Assembly: GCF_964199755.1 (NCBI RefSeq)
Contig: NC_133911.1
Span: 3,127,001-3,191,000, forward strand
Direction of reading: 5' to 3'
Length of the DNA: 64,000 bases
Origin: Larus michahellis
Lineage: Eukaryota; Chordata; Aves; Charadriiformes; Laridae
Part shown: positions 22,032 through 34,400 of the stretch, in pieces
How the letters are laid out: every line of letters starts with the position of its first letter
Position numbering within the stretch: position 1 is the stretch's first letter
Made by a program: the position numbers and the translations under genes
The notes under the pieces: generated by a model
The model's input: the letters and a program-made list of their open reading frames with translations, nothing else
The model's database searches: none
What the model was told of the DNA's origin: nothing

Positions 22032-23639
22032 GGACGCTTGGTGGGACCGTCTTTTTCTTGGTGTTCACAGGACAACTTCGTGCATTCAGGAACGCCCTGC
22101 TGTTGGGTACTTTTGTGAATATTCAGCTCTCCTGAAAAATAAACGCCTGAACAGAATCCCTCACTCTCTAATTTCTCTCTACCTTTTTATTTGAGGGGTA
22201 AAATACAGACGGCTTCTCAGCAAGAACCCTGTGGAAGGAAGGAAGGTAGGTAGTAAAAGAAGGGTCATTATCCCAGAAAGCTGGGCTAGCTCAGCATTAC
22301 CGGTAGAAGACACGGAGTACCGAGTCAGTAGCCTCAAATGCTCCGGCTGTCTGTGCTGCCGTGTACCACCCCTCCTTCCAACAGAAACAGGTGAAACAGC
22401 CTCAATTCAGGAGGGCAAGGAGTTCAGGAAGACTCTGATCTCCTGAACTCGCTGATGGGGGGGGACGAGGTGAGAAGAGCTTGTTCTTTGCTGAGAAATC
22501 GTAGGAGGTTTGTTGGAAGCAAACTTTGTGGAAGCGTCGGGGCGTTCCTGACGCGTTCCTGCTGAGGTGGACTTTTGGGTCACCCCACGTTTCAGGAGCC
22601 TGAAGATCTTTACGTGGGACGCGCAGTTGAAGTGCAGGAATGTCTGGAAGTGGGCTTCATGTTAAAAAATCGGAGAATTTTCTCTTGCATTTCCCACGTC
22701 TCTTTATTAGTAAGGTAATGCTGTTAAAAAGAAAAGAGGTGGGGAAAGAGAAGACATACCTGCCATTTCCACAATGCTTTAGAAGTTTCACATTTAATCT
22801 GTCATTTCCCATGTCCAAAATGGAAATATCTTAAAATTTACAGACTCTTAATCACTAGAACAGTGTGAAACTGGCTTGTGGATGCTGGGAAGCTGGAGCA
22901 GATGCCACAAGGGGCAACTATGCTCAAAACTCAAATATTTCAGTTTAAAACCAGGGGAGATGTCTGCCTGCTCTGTCTTCTCGCAGCGGCTGGCAGTGAG
23001 GTTTGTGTGCCTTTCCACCGTGTTTCAGTCAAGCGGGGGCTCCCTGCCCAGCTTTTATCGCTCGTTTTGGGTTAAAAATGGCTCTTTGATGACATTTTTT
23101 GCTGGGTGCCGAAGGACCTGCCCTGATTTTTACTCGGTTTTGTTGTTGGCGTCACGAGCGATGTTGGCTGGCCTGCATGCAGGTTGTACTTAATCGAATT
23201 GCATATTGCCCGTTAATGCTACTTGGGCTAATTACGGTTTCATTAATCATTTGCAGTTTGTGTACTCATCCTGTGTTCCTGCTTTTAGTGTGTTTGCATA
23301 AGAAAATGTGTCTCTATGGAATGATGCTTATGGAATCATTTATGACAGGAAATGGATATAAAGGAGCATCAGAGTGAGATCCTCCCTTGTCATAGGGCTT
23401 TGAGCACAATAATACCCGAAACACACGATCTGATGCAGGTGACGGTGCCCTGAGCTCCTCTCTGGTTCGGGACATTGTCACTCTGGACAAGAGGAACTTA
23501 AAAAAATATGCCACCGGTTGTCGTTTTGTCACTGTGCCGCCTTCTCCAGCTCCCTTCTGGGGTTCAGACTTTCCCCTGTGCTCAGGGGAACAGGAGGCGA
23601 AGGTTCGGCGTGTCCCACCTGCGACATTTAATGAATTGT
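22032..23639. other. Intergenic region upstream of OTUD3
   Basis: No gene or repeat family recognised. Several short ORFs look like chance. Confidence 0.5.
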
Positions 23640-24110
23640 GGCAGTTTCAGCCCCGTTCTCCTGCTGCCACCTCGCGGGTGCGCGGCGCCACCAGCGAGAG
23701 GCGCGGCGGGCGGGGGGGCAGAGCGGCGCCGCTCGGGCCGCTCTGGCGCCGCTCTCGATGGTAGCGCGGTCACGTGAGAGGTGCCGGTGGGCGCCCGGCG
23801 GGGATGTCCCGCAAACAGGCGGCCAAGGCCCGGCCGCCCGCCGGAGCCAGGAAGGGGCGGCGGAGCCGGCAGCCCACCGCAGGAACGGCTCCCGGCCCTG
23901 CATCCGGCGGCGGGGGCCTCGCCGGGCAGCTGCGGGCGCTCGGCCTCAAGCTGCGGGAGGTGCCCGGGGATGGGTGAGCACCGCGCCGGGTGTCCCCAGC
24001 ACCCCCGGGGACGGTGCTTCCACGGGGGCCTCCTTCTCCAGGGGCTGAGGGCTTTCTCTTCCCCGGGTGTGGTGGGGAGCCGGTGTCCGTGGGGGTGAAG
24101 GCTTTCCCCT
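23640..24110 (+). promoter_or_regulatory. OTUD3: CpG island, OTUD3 promoter
   Basis: GC- and CpG-rich block around the OTUD3 first exon, without a TATA box. A CACGTG E-box sits at 23771-23776 in the context GTCACGTGAG, close to the lysosomal CLEAR consensus. Confidence 0.75.
23804..23973 (+). CDS. OTUD3: OTUD3 exon 1
   Basis: Starts at ATG of MSRKQ and ends ..REVPGD plus two bases before GTGAGC. Contains catalytic Asp56. Confidence 0.92.
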
Positions 24111-27100
24111 CGGGGTTGAGCAGGGCCAGTGCTCTGCAGGGATGAGGGCTTCCCCCCTGTACCCCACAGGGATCAGGGGGCTCCGCTGCGTAGTTGTGTG
24201 GGGCCTGTGTCCCCTGGAGCTGAGGGCTCTGCTAGTCAGGGAAACAGGGCTCCACTGGCCTGCTGAGTGGTAGGAAGGCCCGTAAGTATTGGGAGAAACG
24301 GGAATTAGACATGTCTGCTGAGAAACTGCTTGGTAGATCATTGGGTTGTCCTTTGCTGCATTATGTCATTTGTCTCAGTGTCAGTTTAAGACAGTTTGGC
24401 CCAGTGCTGTTAGCACCCTTGACTTACTCTGGTGGAGTGGGTGACCCATTCACTCAAAACCTCATGTTCCTACAAGCATTTCTTATTTCAGCAGCCGTTC
24501 AAAGCACAAGGAATAGGTACTACTTCACATTCATATCCTTGTTGAATTTACTGGGTAGAAAGAGCGCGGCTCTTTTCCTTTCCCATTAACACCCTATTCT
24601 TTCTGCTGCTATGCTAGTCGTTGGTTTAATGGTATATCTGTTAGCTGCCTTTCAGACACACTAACTTGCAGTTTCTCTTTTGGTAGCAATTGTTTGTTTC
24701 GGGCCCTGGGTGACCAGCTTGAGGGGCACTCGAGGAACCACCTCAGACATCGCCAGGAAACGGTGGATTACATAATAAAGCAGCGAGAGGATTTTGAGCC
24801 TTTTGTGGAGGATGATGTGCCCTTTGAGAAACACGGTATGGTCTCCACAGGACACTAATGGAAGGGTTATTGTGTAATGTGATTACATCTCATTAGAGCA
24901 CCTTCATACTAATCAGTTCCTCCTCCCAAAACTGTGTCTGGGCTCCTCTGTAATTTTCAGAAACAGTGAGTTTACATTTCTCTCTGTTATGTTTCTGTAG
25001 AAAGATGAGCTATTAAACTTGTATTAAATTTTTCTTCGAAATTGTTTAGGAGAAACTTGGAAAGAGAGGCAAAAAAAGGCAACAAGCAAAAAATTGGTGT
25101 TTCCAAAAGGAACTTGCAAAAGTTGCATAGCTCACCTTGAAAACTGGTGGGTGTTGAGTGGGTTTCTTTTTCTCCTTGGCACTGGGTATTTCGTTGTAAA
25201 CGGGGGGAAGATCCAAAGCAGAGACCAATATGGCCTTTGTTCTAACAGCTTTGAGGATGTGCCAAGTACCATGCAGGTGATGCATGAAAATGGTTTAGTT
25301 ATTTAGTACATGGCACTCTTCCTTCCAAGCTAACACAGAGCTGACAGCCTTGCATAATCTAAGGGGTTACTGTGTTTTTTGGAGGTTTCTGTGGTCATTT
25401 AAGACACGTTAACTTGCTGCCAAATTCTTGCCTCAACAGTCACTATTTCACAGTTGTGATTTCCTTTCCAGAATATCTTGGGCTTGTGTTGAAATTTTGT
25501 TACTCACTATCCCTCCAGTGCTTTTGGAAGTGTCAGAAACTAGGTGTCCAACCCCTCTGAATGTTTTTTCCTTTAGTTACCAATTTGGCAAAGCCTGGTA
25601 CCTTTGCTGGCAACGATGCTATTGTGGCCTTTGCAAGGAACAATCAAATGAATGTGGTTATTCATCAGCTTAATGCTCCGCTATGGCAGGTGAGAAACAA
25701 AAGTTCTATATTTTGGCCTGATTTTTAGCTGATGAATGCAAGTAGTGTTGAAACTTCCTAATCTATTAAAAGAGAGCAGTCAGTATCTGTAGTTAGCTGG
25801 GCACGGCATAGAGCTGTGCTTGCTTTTTCAGCCTTGAAGGAAAACACTCCAGATTTCAGCTAGGAGGAGAGGGAAAGAAAGAAAACAATGAATGCATGAA
25901 AAGATAAGTATATGGATACAGAAAAGCATGCTTCAATTTGTTTTATGCTACTAGTTTCATTGATACATTCCTCTCTCCTGAAGATTAGACTACATATGAG
26001 GTGACTTTTCTGATAGGAATTTAAGCCAGGATATAAGGAAGCCTGTACGATTAAGGTTTGAGAATATGGTAGAGCAGGGCAGTCCCTGCAGCGTGCTGGA
26101 ATGAAGCTCCGTCAATTTTGTGCGGGATTTGGAATGAGAAGGTTACTAACAGTTGGAGTAATGAGGTCCTGGACTGGGCAGAAGAGGGAAGAAGCTGTAA
26201 AACCTTAAGGCGATGTTAAATCACCTTCTGGAAAGGACTGAATATGGTTTCCTCTGACAGCGGGGCACTGGAACAAGTAATCCGTCAGGTCTCTCCTGCT
26301 CTCTTCTTTGTTGCTTTTCTGTGGCAAGTCCGCACTGGAATGGGTCCACACTCAATCTCTGCCTGTTCATTGAGCAAGTGAGAACCTGTATCCAAGCCAG
26401 GATTCTTTCTGGCCCCAATTTACAGACAGAACCAATGAAGTATATACATTAAACAGGGCAATAAAGATAAAAAGACCAGATGAAAGCTGTCAGTGGTGTC
26501 TTAAATACATTTGAAACGGTGTCAGGTGGATTTCTGAACACAAGCAAGTTTAAACTCTTATTTATATGGCAGCCGTGGGCTGTAAGACAGCTAACCTACA
26601 TATTTTAAAAAAAAAGTTTACCTGACAATTACACAAATGAGTGGGAATACTCAACTGCTTGACCTGCGAGAGCACACAGAGGTAACGACCCTGCAGGAGA
26701 GTTCATGGGGGTGCTGTTCATGTTCTCTTACTGTTCTGAACCGGATGCTGACCGCAGTGTGCGTAACTCTTATCGATATTTTGTATATCCTCTCGAAAAC
26801 CTTAAACTCTTTCTCCCTATTCATTGACCTTTCCAGGGCTGTAAATACAGTTTGTGATGAGGTTCTGTTTTGCCTGAGTGTAGTCTTGTTAGTTAAAGGC
26901 TGTCTTAGGCCCTCGAGAATGGCTTAAGTAAAGAGAGCTGTTAATAGTTTAACGTAAGGAGTCTCTGACCCGCACAGAGGATACATCAGGGCGTCAAATA
27001 ATGTGGGAGTCGCAACATGGTGACAATGTTAGCAAGTTGCTAGACTTGACTAACCCAGGACACCTTTTTTTTTTAATTTTCTATACATCTACATACTTTT

Positions 27101-30100
27101 TCACTCCCTCTCTCTGCTTTGGAGCCCCAGCAAAATTTTAGATTAGATGCCAGAGAGAACATTTCCAGAGAGGCAGATCAGCAAGATGCTTAAAGCAGAT
27201 GGTGGGAATATCTCCTTTGGTCCCATCTCTAAAGCAGATGGTGAGTTTTCCTTTAATTTTAAGAGACTCATTTGTATATACTGCAGCTAAGCTGGAAAAA
27301 TGTGAGCAGAAGTGAGTCGGGGCCTCCAGCTGTTTCTCAAGCTCTAGCCTAATCAAAAGCTCTTTGGAAGTAGGCATCTCTGCAGGGATTTTTTAGGGCT
27401 TTACCATTTTTGATAGTGACTGTAAATGTAGAGCTTCAGGTTAGCTTGAATGTGTAAGTTATTTTATTGGCATTTTGAATACCCACTTACCTTTTTTCAG
27501 CGGTTTTGCGATTTTTTTATCTGCAGCTATCTTTTAACTTACAGTTCCAATGTATTGTGGAAAGAGCACGCAAAAAGAGGCTTCCCTACTGAGAGCCAAA
27601 TTGTCTAATTTTCAGAATAATCTTTCAAGAGCTTTGGGATTTGTTAAATACCTATTTAGGCTTTGGCAGTGGAGAAATGTTGAAAATAAATCTTACTGGG
27701 TTCCAACATGTTGAATAACTTAATAGGATAAAAGGCAGGAGTTAAGTATAACCAAGTGTTGAGTTGGAACTTAAGGGTGAACAAGTGCAAAGTAGATGAA
27801 TGGAGAATATCTGTTGTGAAATTTGAAGTCATCAGTGCAACACAAACTGCAAATGTGGTTGAAAGGTGACTTGGTTCTGTAAGTTGGGATAACCTGATTC
27901 AAAGACGTAAAAGGATTGGGAAATTCTGGAGCCCTAAAGCAAGCATTTCTTGTCGTTTGCTTACTGACGTCTTCTCCAGGAAAGCTGTCAGATCTTTGAA
28001 CTCTGACATGACAGGTAAGCAAAGGAGATCTGCAAATGCAGTGTAATTTTCTGCATTCCTTGCAAGAGTTGGAATGCTGTGTAGCTTTTAGCTAATGGTT
28101 TGAGACACTGATGATCAGGGTAGGAATTATTCTTGCATCAGTACAGATAATACTCAGAGTGGGAGCTTTCTACGGAAACTGCTCTACTTGGTGCTGACCA
28201 AGCAAAGGAACGTTTAGTTGTTAACAGTGCTCCTGAATGGAGTTAATACATTTTCATGGTTTGGCTTTATTTCTATTAGTCTTTCTTTTAAAAACAAAAC
28301 ATATCCACTTTGAATGCTAACTGTTAAAACAGCATCCTGTCCCAACTGCAGAACAGAATTTACTCTTGTGACTGTTTCCACTGTGGTCATAACTTTAACA
28401 GATTCTTTTTTTCCCTCGTGTTTGGGGGGAAGAAGGCATTGCATGCTGAATGGGAGCTGCCACTGAAATTGTGTCTCAGAAGATGATCAGAAAACTATTA
28501 GCTCCTGTGGAAAATTTAGAAAATAGTTTTGAGCTTTCCACTGAAATATTTTCATACTGTGTTTTGTTTATTACGATGTAACCGATCCAGTATTGCGTAT
28601 CTGGGTTTCAAACATGATCCTTGAGGCGGGAGCTCTGTTGTTACTGTAGGCACATCTGGACTATTAGGTCAGCTCTTCCTGTTTAAAGATGCTTCAGTAG
28701 CTACGTACTTTGCTTCCGATCACAGTGTTTATCGTTGCTTCAAAAAAATAATACTTTGAAAAATACGATGCTGAATTTGATTCCAAATCCTCATTTGCAA
28801 TTTATTTGTTTCGCTTAGATTCGGGGCACGGACAAAAACAATGTGAGGGAACTTCATATTGCGTATCGTTATGGAGAGCACTACGACAGTGTTAGGAGAA
28901 TCAATGACGATTCTGAAGCTCCAGCGTATCTTCAGATGGAGGTTGGTTATGAGAGAATGACCTGAGTCAGCTGTGGGTGATAAATAACAGATGAATGTTA
29001 CCAGTTGATTTCCTTTCTCATTTGCATTGAGATTGAGAAAAGAGTTTGGTCCCTGTGGCATGCTAGGGATAGAAAAGCCCCTAAGGTCATTGTAACTAGC
29101 ACTGCCTGCTTTCTGGAAGTGTTTTGAGTTATGGGGCTGAAAATCAATCCTGAATCTTGATTCTGTGATACGGGCTGTAGATGTCTTGAAGCAACCCCAT
29201 CTAAATTACATAGTCATGTGCCTTGAATGCAAAAACAAAGGGAAGGGAGGAAAAAGATGGAAATGCAACAGCTGGATACAACAGTACTCTTCGTATCTCA
29301 CTCTTCTGTGTTAAGGAGTAAGCTGTGCTGTCCTTGAAGTTCTCTGCACACAACTGTATAACGTGTGGCATTGTAAAAAAAATCAATAATTTGCTTCAAA
29401 AGCCAGTGGTTGTTTACTGATATGTGTGATATTGTAGTGAGAGTTTGCTCAGTAGTGTACAAGTCATGGGAAACTGCATCAATGATGGTGAAAGTGACAC
29501 AATTTCCAGGATGCTTTGACACGGGATATTTTCTGAGAAAAGTGTGCCGTAATAAGTAAATTTATTATCATGACAGATTTTTTTTTTTTTTTTTTTTTTA
29601 CTGCATATGATGAAATTGCTGCATGTGCTTGTGTGATGTTCTGGGCTTTGCTTTTCTTGCAGATGCTTTGCAAAAATGATTCAAATGCGGAGAAAGTGAA
29701 GCCACAGAAGGGTGACTCTGAAGATGAGATTGAAGTTGAAATGGAAGATGCTGTACGAAAAGTGTGCAATGCAACTGGATGCTCAGTAAGTGTTGAGTAG
29801 CCTTTTTATGCTTAATGTTCAAAGCTTTTTGATACATGAAAGTAGCTTTGGGAAAAATTCTAAGTAGTATTCATCTTAGACAATTTCAGTACACAGCCAC
29901 AAATCAGGATGCTTTTTTATCCGAGACCCAACCCTTAAATGCAGATGAAACACATACTTCCTGTGGGTACCTAATAATTTTTGAAGGTTTGTCTTGCGGT
30001 CTCTCAGAAAACTTACTTTGAAACAAATTCTGTAAAATTTTAAATCCTTTAAGGGTGTCTGTAGTTAGACATCCCAAATGATTCGATACTCTCTGAATCT

Positions 30101-31446
30101 TGGCTGCTGTTGCTGGATAGCCTGTGTGGTTCTTGCAGACTGCTGCTTGCGCTGTGCAGATGCATGGAACAGAAAAGAGCCAAGAGTTAAACAGCATATT
30201 CCTTTTTCCTTATATCTTCAGAATGTTAAGATTTTCTCCCTCACCTTTGTCAGAAATGGAATACAGGCTAATGGAAAGGTCATAAAAGCAGAGAGCAGCC
30301 CCCTCTCAGTGGTGCAGATGGTTGTTAAATGAATGTATGTCAGTGATTTGAACTCTCTTCACGATTCTTTCTCCTCTTGTGGACAGGACATTGATTTAGT
30401 AAGCCGGATTCTGGAAGTGGAAGACTACAATATAGAATCTGCAATATTTGCAGTTTTTCAAGTGAATGAAGTGGGAAGAATCAGTAAGTAAGAGTTTATC
30501 ACCTGGTGCTTCAGAATAATGCTGTCTGATGTTAATGTTCACTGTAAACAGCAGTTCGATGGGGACAGGAGCAGTTGAAGCTTGCTGTTGGCTGTGCTGC
30601 CGCCTCAGCCTTTCTGTGCTCAGGAAGGTTGTTAGTGAGCGCGGATTCAATCCAGCTTCCAAAAATACCCGCCGTTCCAGAAATTCTGGAAGAAAGAATT
30701 GGCTGACACTGAGACAGCTTCTAGGTAGAGTATGCCTGAGGAAAACCTGTGTTGTTGGTAGGTACTGAGGAGCAGTGCGATCCCCAGAGCAAAGATCAGA
30801 AACCGTGTAGCAGAACCCCACAGGAAGAAAACGGAACTGGTTCAAGAACCTTTGGAAATCAGAGCTTGCATCAAGATGAAATAGAAAACAACAAAGGACA
30901 GGCTGAAGAGAATCGAGCTAGCAGAAACACAAAGGTATTTGAAGGGTGGTTTGGCAGAGACTTACACGTTCTTTAACGATTAGGGGAATGCTTAATCAGC
31001 AGCTATCTTCTCCTTTGAATTAAGAAGAGCTTCCGCTTACTGGATTTTGTTGCTGCTACAGCTGTGACTTCTCCGATACAAACATTTGTTAGTGACATGT
31101 GGCACTCTTCCCAAAATGACACAAAATAAAGTCCTGATAAGTCGTTTGGAATGAACATTCTCTGGCATCTGCTTTGATATCTGCTTGTCTCTTTTCCAGT
31201 GTATTATTTTTCCTCAACTGAGCAGAAAATGTATGTTTTCAACTTTGTGCTTTTGTCCTTCCCTTTCAGGTGTCTAAAAAACAAAAGAAGGAACAGCAGC
31301 GGCTAGAGAAGAAGAAGCGGCAGGAAGAAAGGCACCGACAAAAGGTCTTGGCCAACAAAAGTAACTGTGCAGATAGCAGCGGGAGAGAGACGGACTCAAA
31401 CAACCATGTCACCTTGGTGAAGGCCATGGCAGCTCTAAACATATGA
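23804..31446 (+). CDS. OTUD3: OTUD3, OTU-domain deubiquitinase (8 coding exons, complete)
   Basis: Cysteine deubiquitinase of the OTU family; the human enzyme cleaves ubiquitin chains and stabilises PTEN among other targets. Exons: 23804-23973, 24687-24835, 25577-25689, 28819-28941, 29663-29785, 30387-30483, 30762-30934, 31270-31446, together 1125 bases (374 aa; human 398). Start [10 protein letters not shown] matches human. The catalytic site is intact: D56 and C59 in [17 protein letters not shown], which spans the exon 1/2 junction, and the His in [12 protein letters not shown] in exon 4. A UBA-like segment spans exons 5-6 ([11 protein letters not shown], then [13 protein letters not shown]). 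The C-terminal exon carries a basic coiled-coil-like run ([12 protein letters not shown]) and ends ALNI. The N-terminal Ala/Gly-rich part is shorter than in human. Its place between RNF186 and the PLA2 cluster, on the opposite strand, matches human. Confidence 0.95.
23974..24686 (+). other. OTUD3: OTUD3 intron 1
   Basis: GC-rich at its start (the rest of the CpG island), then ordinary intron. Nothing else recognised. Confidence 0.8.
24687..24835 (+). CDS. OTUD3: OTUD3 exon 2
   Basis: Acceptor TTTTGGTAG, donor GTATGG. Starts with the split Gly codon followed by [13 protein letters not shown] (catalytic Cys59) and ends DDVPFEKH plus one base. Confidence 0.95.
24836..28818 (+). other. OTUD3: OTUD3 introns 2 and 3
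   Basis: Introns 24836-25576 and 25690-28818 on either side of exon 3. No repeat family or embedded gene recognised. Confidence 0.75.
25577..25689 (+). CDS. OTUD3: OTUD3 exon 3
   Basis: Acceptor TTCCTTTAG, donor GTGAGA. Encodes [18 protein letters not shown] and HQLNAPLWQ; ends in phase 0. Confidence 0.95.
28819..28941 (+). CDS. OTUD3: OTUD3 exon 4
   Basis: Acceptor TTTCGCTTAG. 41 codons include [19 protein letters not shown] with the catalytic His. The donor taken here, GTTGGT after ..LQME, is weak; reading on would stop after seven further codons. Confidence 0.85.
29578..29599. repeat. T22 homopolymer
   Basis: Uninterrupted run of 22 T in OTUD3 intron 4, 63 bases before exon 5. It is not the polypyrimidine tract touching the acceptor. 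Confidence 0.9.
29663..29785 (+). CDS. OTUD3: OTUD3 exon 5
   Basis: Acceptor TTTTCTTGCAG, donor GTAAGT. 41 codons ending [11 protein letters not shown], with an acidic middle. A 22-base T tract lies at 29578-29599 in the upstream intron. Confidence 0.92.
30387..30483 (+). CDS. OTUD3: OTUD3 exon 6
   Basis: Acceptor TTGTGGACAG, donor GTAAGT. Encodes the second half of the UBA-like segment ([17 protein letters not shown]). Ends in phase 1. Confidence 0.9.
30762..30934 (+). CDS. OTUD3: OTUD3 exon 7
   Basis: Acceptor GTTGGTAG, donor GTATTT. Polar linker; the segment SRTFGNQSL corresponds to human ARIFGNQGL. Confidence 0.85.
31270..31446 (+). CDS. OTUD3: OTUD3 exon 8 with stop
   Basis: Acceptor CCCTTTCAG. 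Encodes the basic [12 protein letters not shown] run and the conserved tail [12 protein letters not shown], then TGA. Confidence 0.93.
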   Translation: MSKKQKKEQQRLEKKKRQEERHRQKVLANKSNCADSSGRETDSNNHVTLVKAMAALNI

Positions 31447-31481
31447 CTGAATGTGTTCTAAGTGCTCTGGTGAGAAAAGCA

Positions 31482-31487
31482 AATAAA
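31482..31487 (+). terminator. OTUD3: Proximal polyadenylation signal of OTUD3
   Basis: AATAAA 36 bases after the stop codon. Another lies at 31895-31900, and further AATAAA copies near 32900 and 33000 allow a long 3' UTR. Confidence 0.5.
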
Positions 31488-34400
31488 ACTGATGAAGACC
31501 AAATTACCTTAAGTGAATTTCCAAGCACCCATTGTTGTCTTAAAATCTGTTTCTGCGGAGATCTCTAAGCACACATGAACTTCCTGTTTCTTCGGTTCTG
31601 GGGCGAACAATTATTCGGTAATTCTGCATCAACCTGTGTGCGAGAAGAGCTGTTTGAACTTAACAAAAAGTAGAGACTTGTTTGTATAATTTTGGAGTTA
31701 GATGAAGGTGAGAATCTTTTCTTCACACAGCAGTGTCAGATTTGCTTTGAGATCTCTTGATGTGCTTAGATTATTTTATTTTTTTTTGTGGCAACTTGTT
31801 ACTTGGCTGTGCTTGGAGGAACTTTATTTTACCTTGCTGTCAGGGAAAGCTTAACAGTTCTCAACTCAGGAATGTTTTTTTCTATTTAAATTTAAATAAA
31901 GTAAGGGAACAGAATCCCAGAACCCTTTCCAAAGGAAAGTGTATCAAACACGACGTTCCTCTTTTCTTTCCCATGCACAAATGCAGTGATCAGTTTTAAT
32001 CTAACTGGAACTGCTTGTGTTGCACTGGGATGTCTCAGAAGCGATTAATACATGAAGGGAGAATAGGATCACTGCATTCGTACTTGCTTTATGCTTAAGT
32101 TTGAGATTAGCTCATTTGCTAACTGTTGAGGCCTTCATAATAATACCAGTGGACTCGAGAGACCACGGAGCCGAATCATCCGATCTGGTGAAGCCTAATG
32201 AGGTAGTAAAATGTGACGCGAGCAGGCGTGAGACTTCTCTTGAGTGTTGTTACATGGACATCTGGAATCTCATCTCCTTTGCCAAACTCTGGAGGTTTTG
32301 GGCTACTCCAGAGCTTTAATCCAAGCCAGGAACTTGATGGTTGTTCATCTCCAAACGAAATTAGTATAGCCAAGGGATCAGGAGTCCTGGGAACAAGCTT
32401 CCAAGTAGCAGTGATCGTTAGGAACCCTGCCTACTTCACTCTTCATAAATCGAGCTTTTTCCAGGGTAGGATTTTTTCATCTTAAATTCCTCTTCAGTAA
32501 GGTCACCGAGTACCGTAGAACATAACAGCTTGAATCCTGTGATGCTTTCCACTATAGGACTGTGAATTTGGACTGAGGTGTAAGGACTGTGGGACTTGGC
32601 CCTCAATTTATGGCTTGCAGTATTTCAGCTTCACTCAGGTTTTTGGACCCGAGTCTGAAAACACTAAGCTTGAAGAAAGCACATGTGCGCTTGCACACAC
32701 AATAGATAACAGGAGACACCTCATCAGCCAGGGCAGAGACAAAAATGTATTTGTTGGAAAGAAAGGAACATCGCTTTTGAAAAAATTCTATGCATTCTTT
32801 AAAAGCACAAAAGTATAAATGCTTTTTTTGACTGAACTGCCAAGATCTGAGCTAGTATTTCTTCATATGCTCTGCTACCATTTGTCAAGAGCATTTGGAG
32901 AATAAAAAGAAAGGAGCTCTGCTTTAAGTACTGCTGATGTAGGAGAGCAGGCTTTAAAGCTGGTGAACAAGTTCTTTTGGTTCCTGTAATGAGCCTGGTG
33001 GAAATAAAAAGTAATACAAAGCAGCTCTTGCTCTTTATGGTGGGACATAGTGTCTGGCAGGTGAAGCAGCGTATTAAGTGCTGCTCTGAGTGCCAGCAGC
33101 AGGTGTGAGTAACCGCTGTAGAGGGAAGTCTGAGTGGTATTTCCTAGGTAGGAAGAGCGTGGATGAGCCTTGAATTCATAGCACTATCGTTAAAGTGAAA
33201 AATGACTTTGATAAAATCCATTTTATGCCAGCCTTAGCCTGTTGTTAGCAATGTTGCTTCCTGGAATTATTTTTCCCCAAAACACTCACTTTTACATTAG
33301 CGGAAAGAATGGCAAATCAGAGCTTAACTGGGAGAAAGCGCAAGTCACCTCATGGGTGGGATGAGTTGAAGGCAGCGGGCATCGCAAGGTGGTTCAGGTA
33401 GATGTGTCACCTCTGTCTCGCCCAGCTGTATGTTGATTTGAAGGCTGGGTGGGTCCTGCAAGTTTGAAAAGGTAGTAGGAATTTGCAGTTGTATGCTGCG
33501 AATCAGATGTTTGATGTTAATGAATTGCTCTTTTGTCTTCCTGAGCCAGAGGTGATACGAGGACTGTTGTTGCTTCGAGCCTGGGGAGCTGTGAAGGGAG
33601 TTGTCCTGTATCCAGCTGAGCTGCTCCTGTAGGTGTAAAGGGCCCTGCGAAGCCGAACCTCATCCGTGGCCAGGATAAATGGACAGGCCTGCAACTCAGC
33701 TCATCTTGAGCAGCAGAGAGAGACTGACCTTCAGCTCATGGCCTCTGATATGTGGCTGAAAATGTTTGCATTTCCCACTGTAACACAATTAAAACAAACT
33801 CTTAACGTGCTGGGCTCCTAAGTATTGTTATACCAGTCAAATTGTCGTTATTTTTGCCAGGATAGCTTTGTTACCTACAAAAGCATTTTGTATCCAAAGA
33901 TGTTAAAACTTTCATTTTATCTGTTGTAGATTTTTCTTTTAGCTATTGACATTTCCACCTGCCTTTACCGTGTGTGTTTTTCCTAGGGAAACTCTCGGGG
34001 AACTCACTTTTATGCGGAGAATTTGCCTTGTAAACAGGTGGTGGATTTTCCAGACGGGAGGAAGGGAGGCGAGAAACAAGAGACGAGAAAGACCATGATT
34101 CATAACTGATGTTTACTCTTTGGTGGAGCTAACTGTGCTTCATAACATGCGGTCATAGGAACACAAGCGCTGCACGTTCCCTTGGCGTTTGAGGAGGATT
34201 ACTGTTTGTTACTAGCTGGAGGGTCACAAGTGGCAGAGGGCTAGGACTGCTGCTGGACCGTCAGCCTCTCCAAGGTGAGGGCATGGCAAGACAAGTAGAA
34301 AGCTGCTTTCCCTGCGTCCTACCTACCACCATCGTCTTCCCCGGCCTTATTTTTTCCAAATCCTGCCCCTGCAGGGTTTTGTCCCTAAGCATGGCTTGGC

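Larger units (their letters stand above)
28942..31269 (+). other. OTUD3: OTUD3 introns 4 to 7
   Basis: Introns 28942-29662, 29786-30386, 30484-30761 and 30935-31269. Only the 22-base T tract at 29578-29599 stands out. Confidence 0.75.

Noticed and set aside
32176-32485. Overlapping open frames on both strands after OTUD3
   Set aside because: No family similarity, no splice-site support; fits OTUD3 3' UTR or intergenic sequence.
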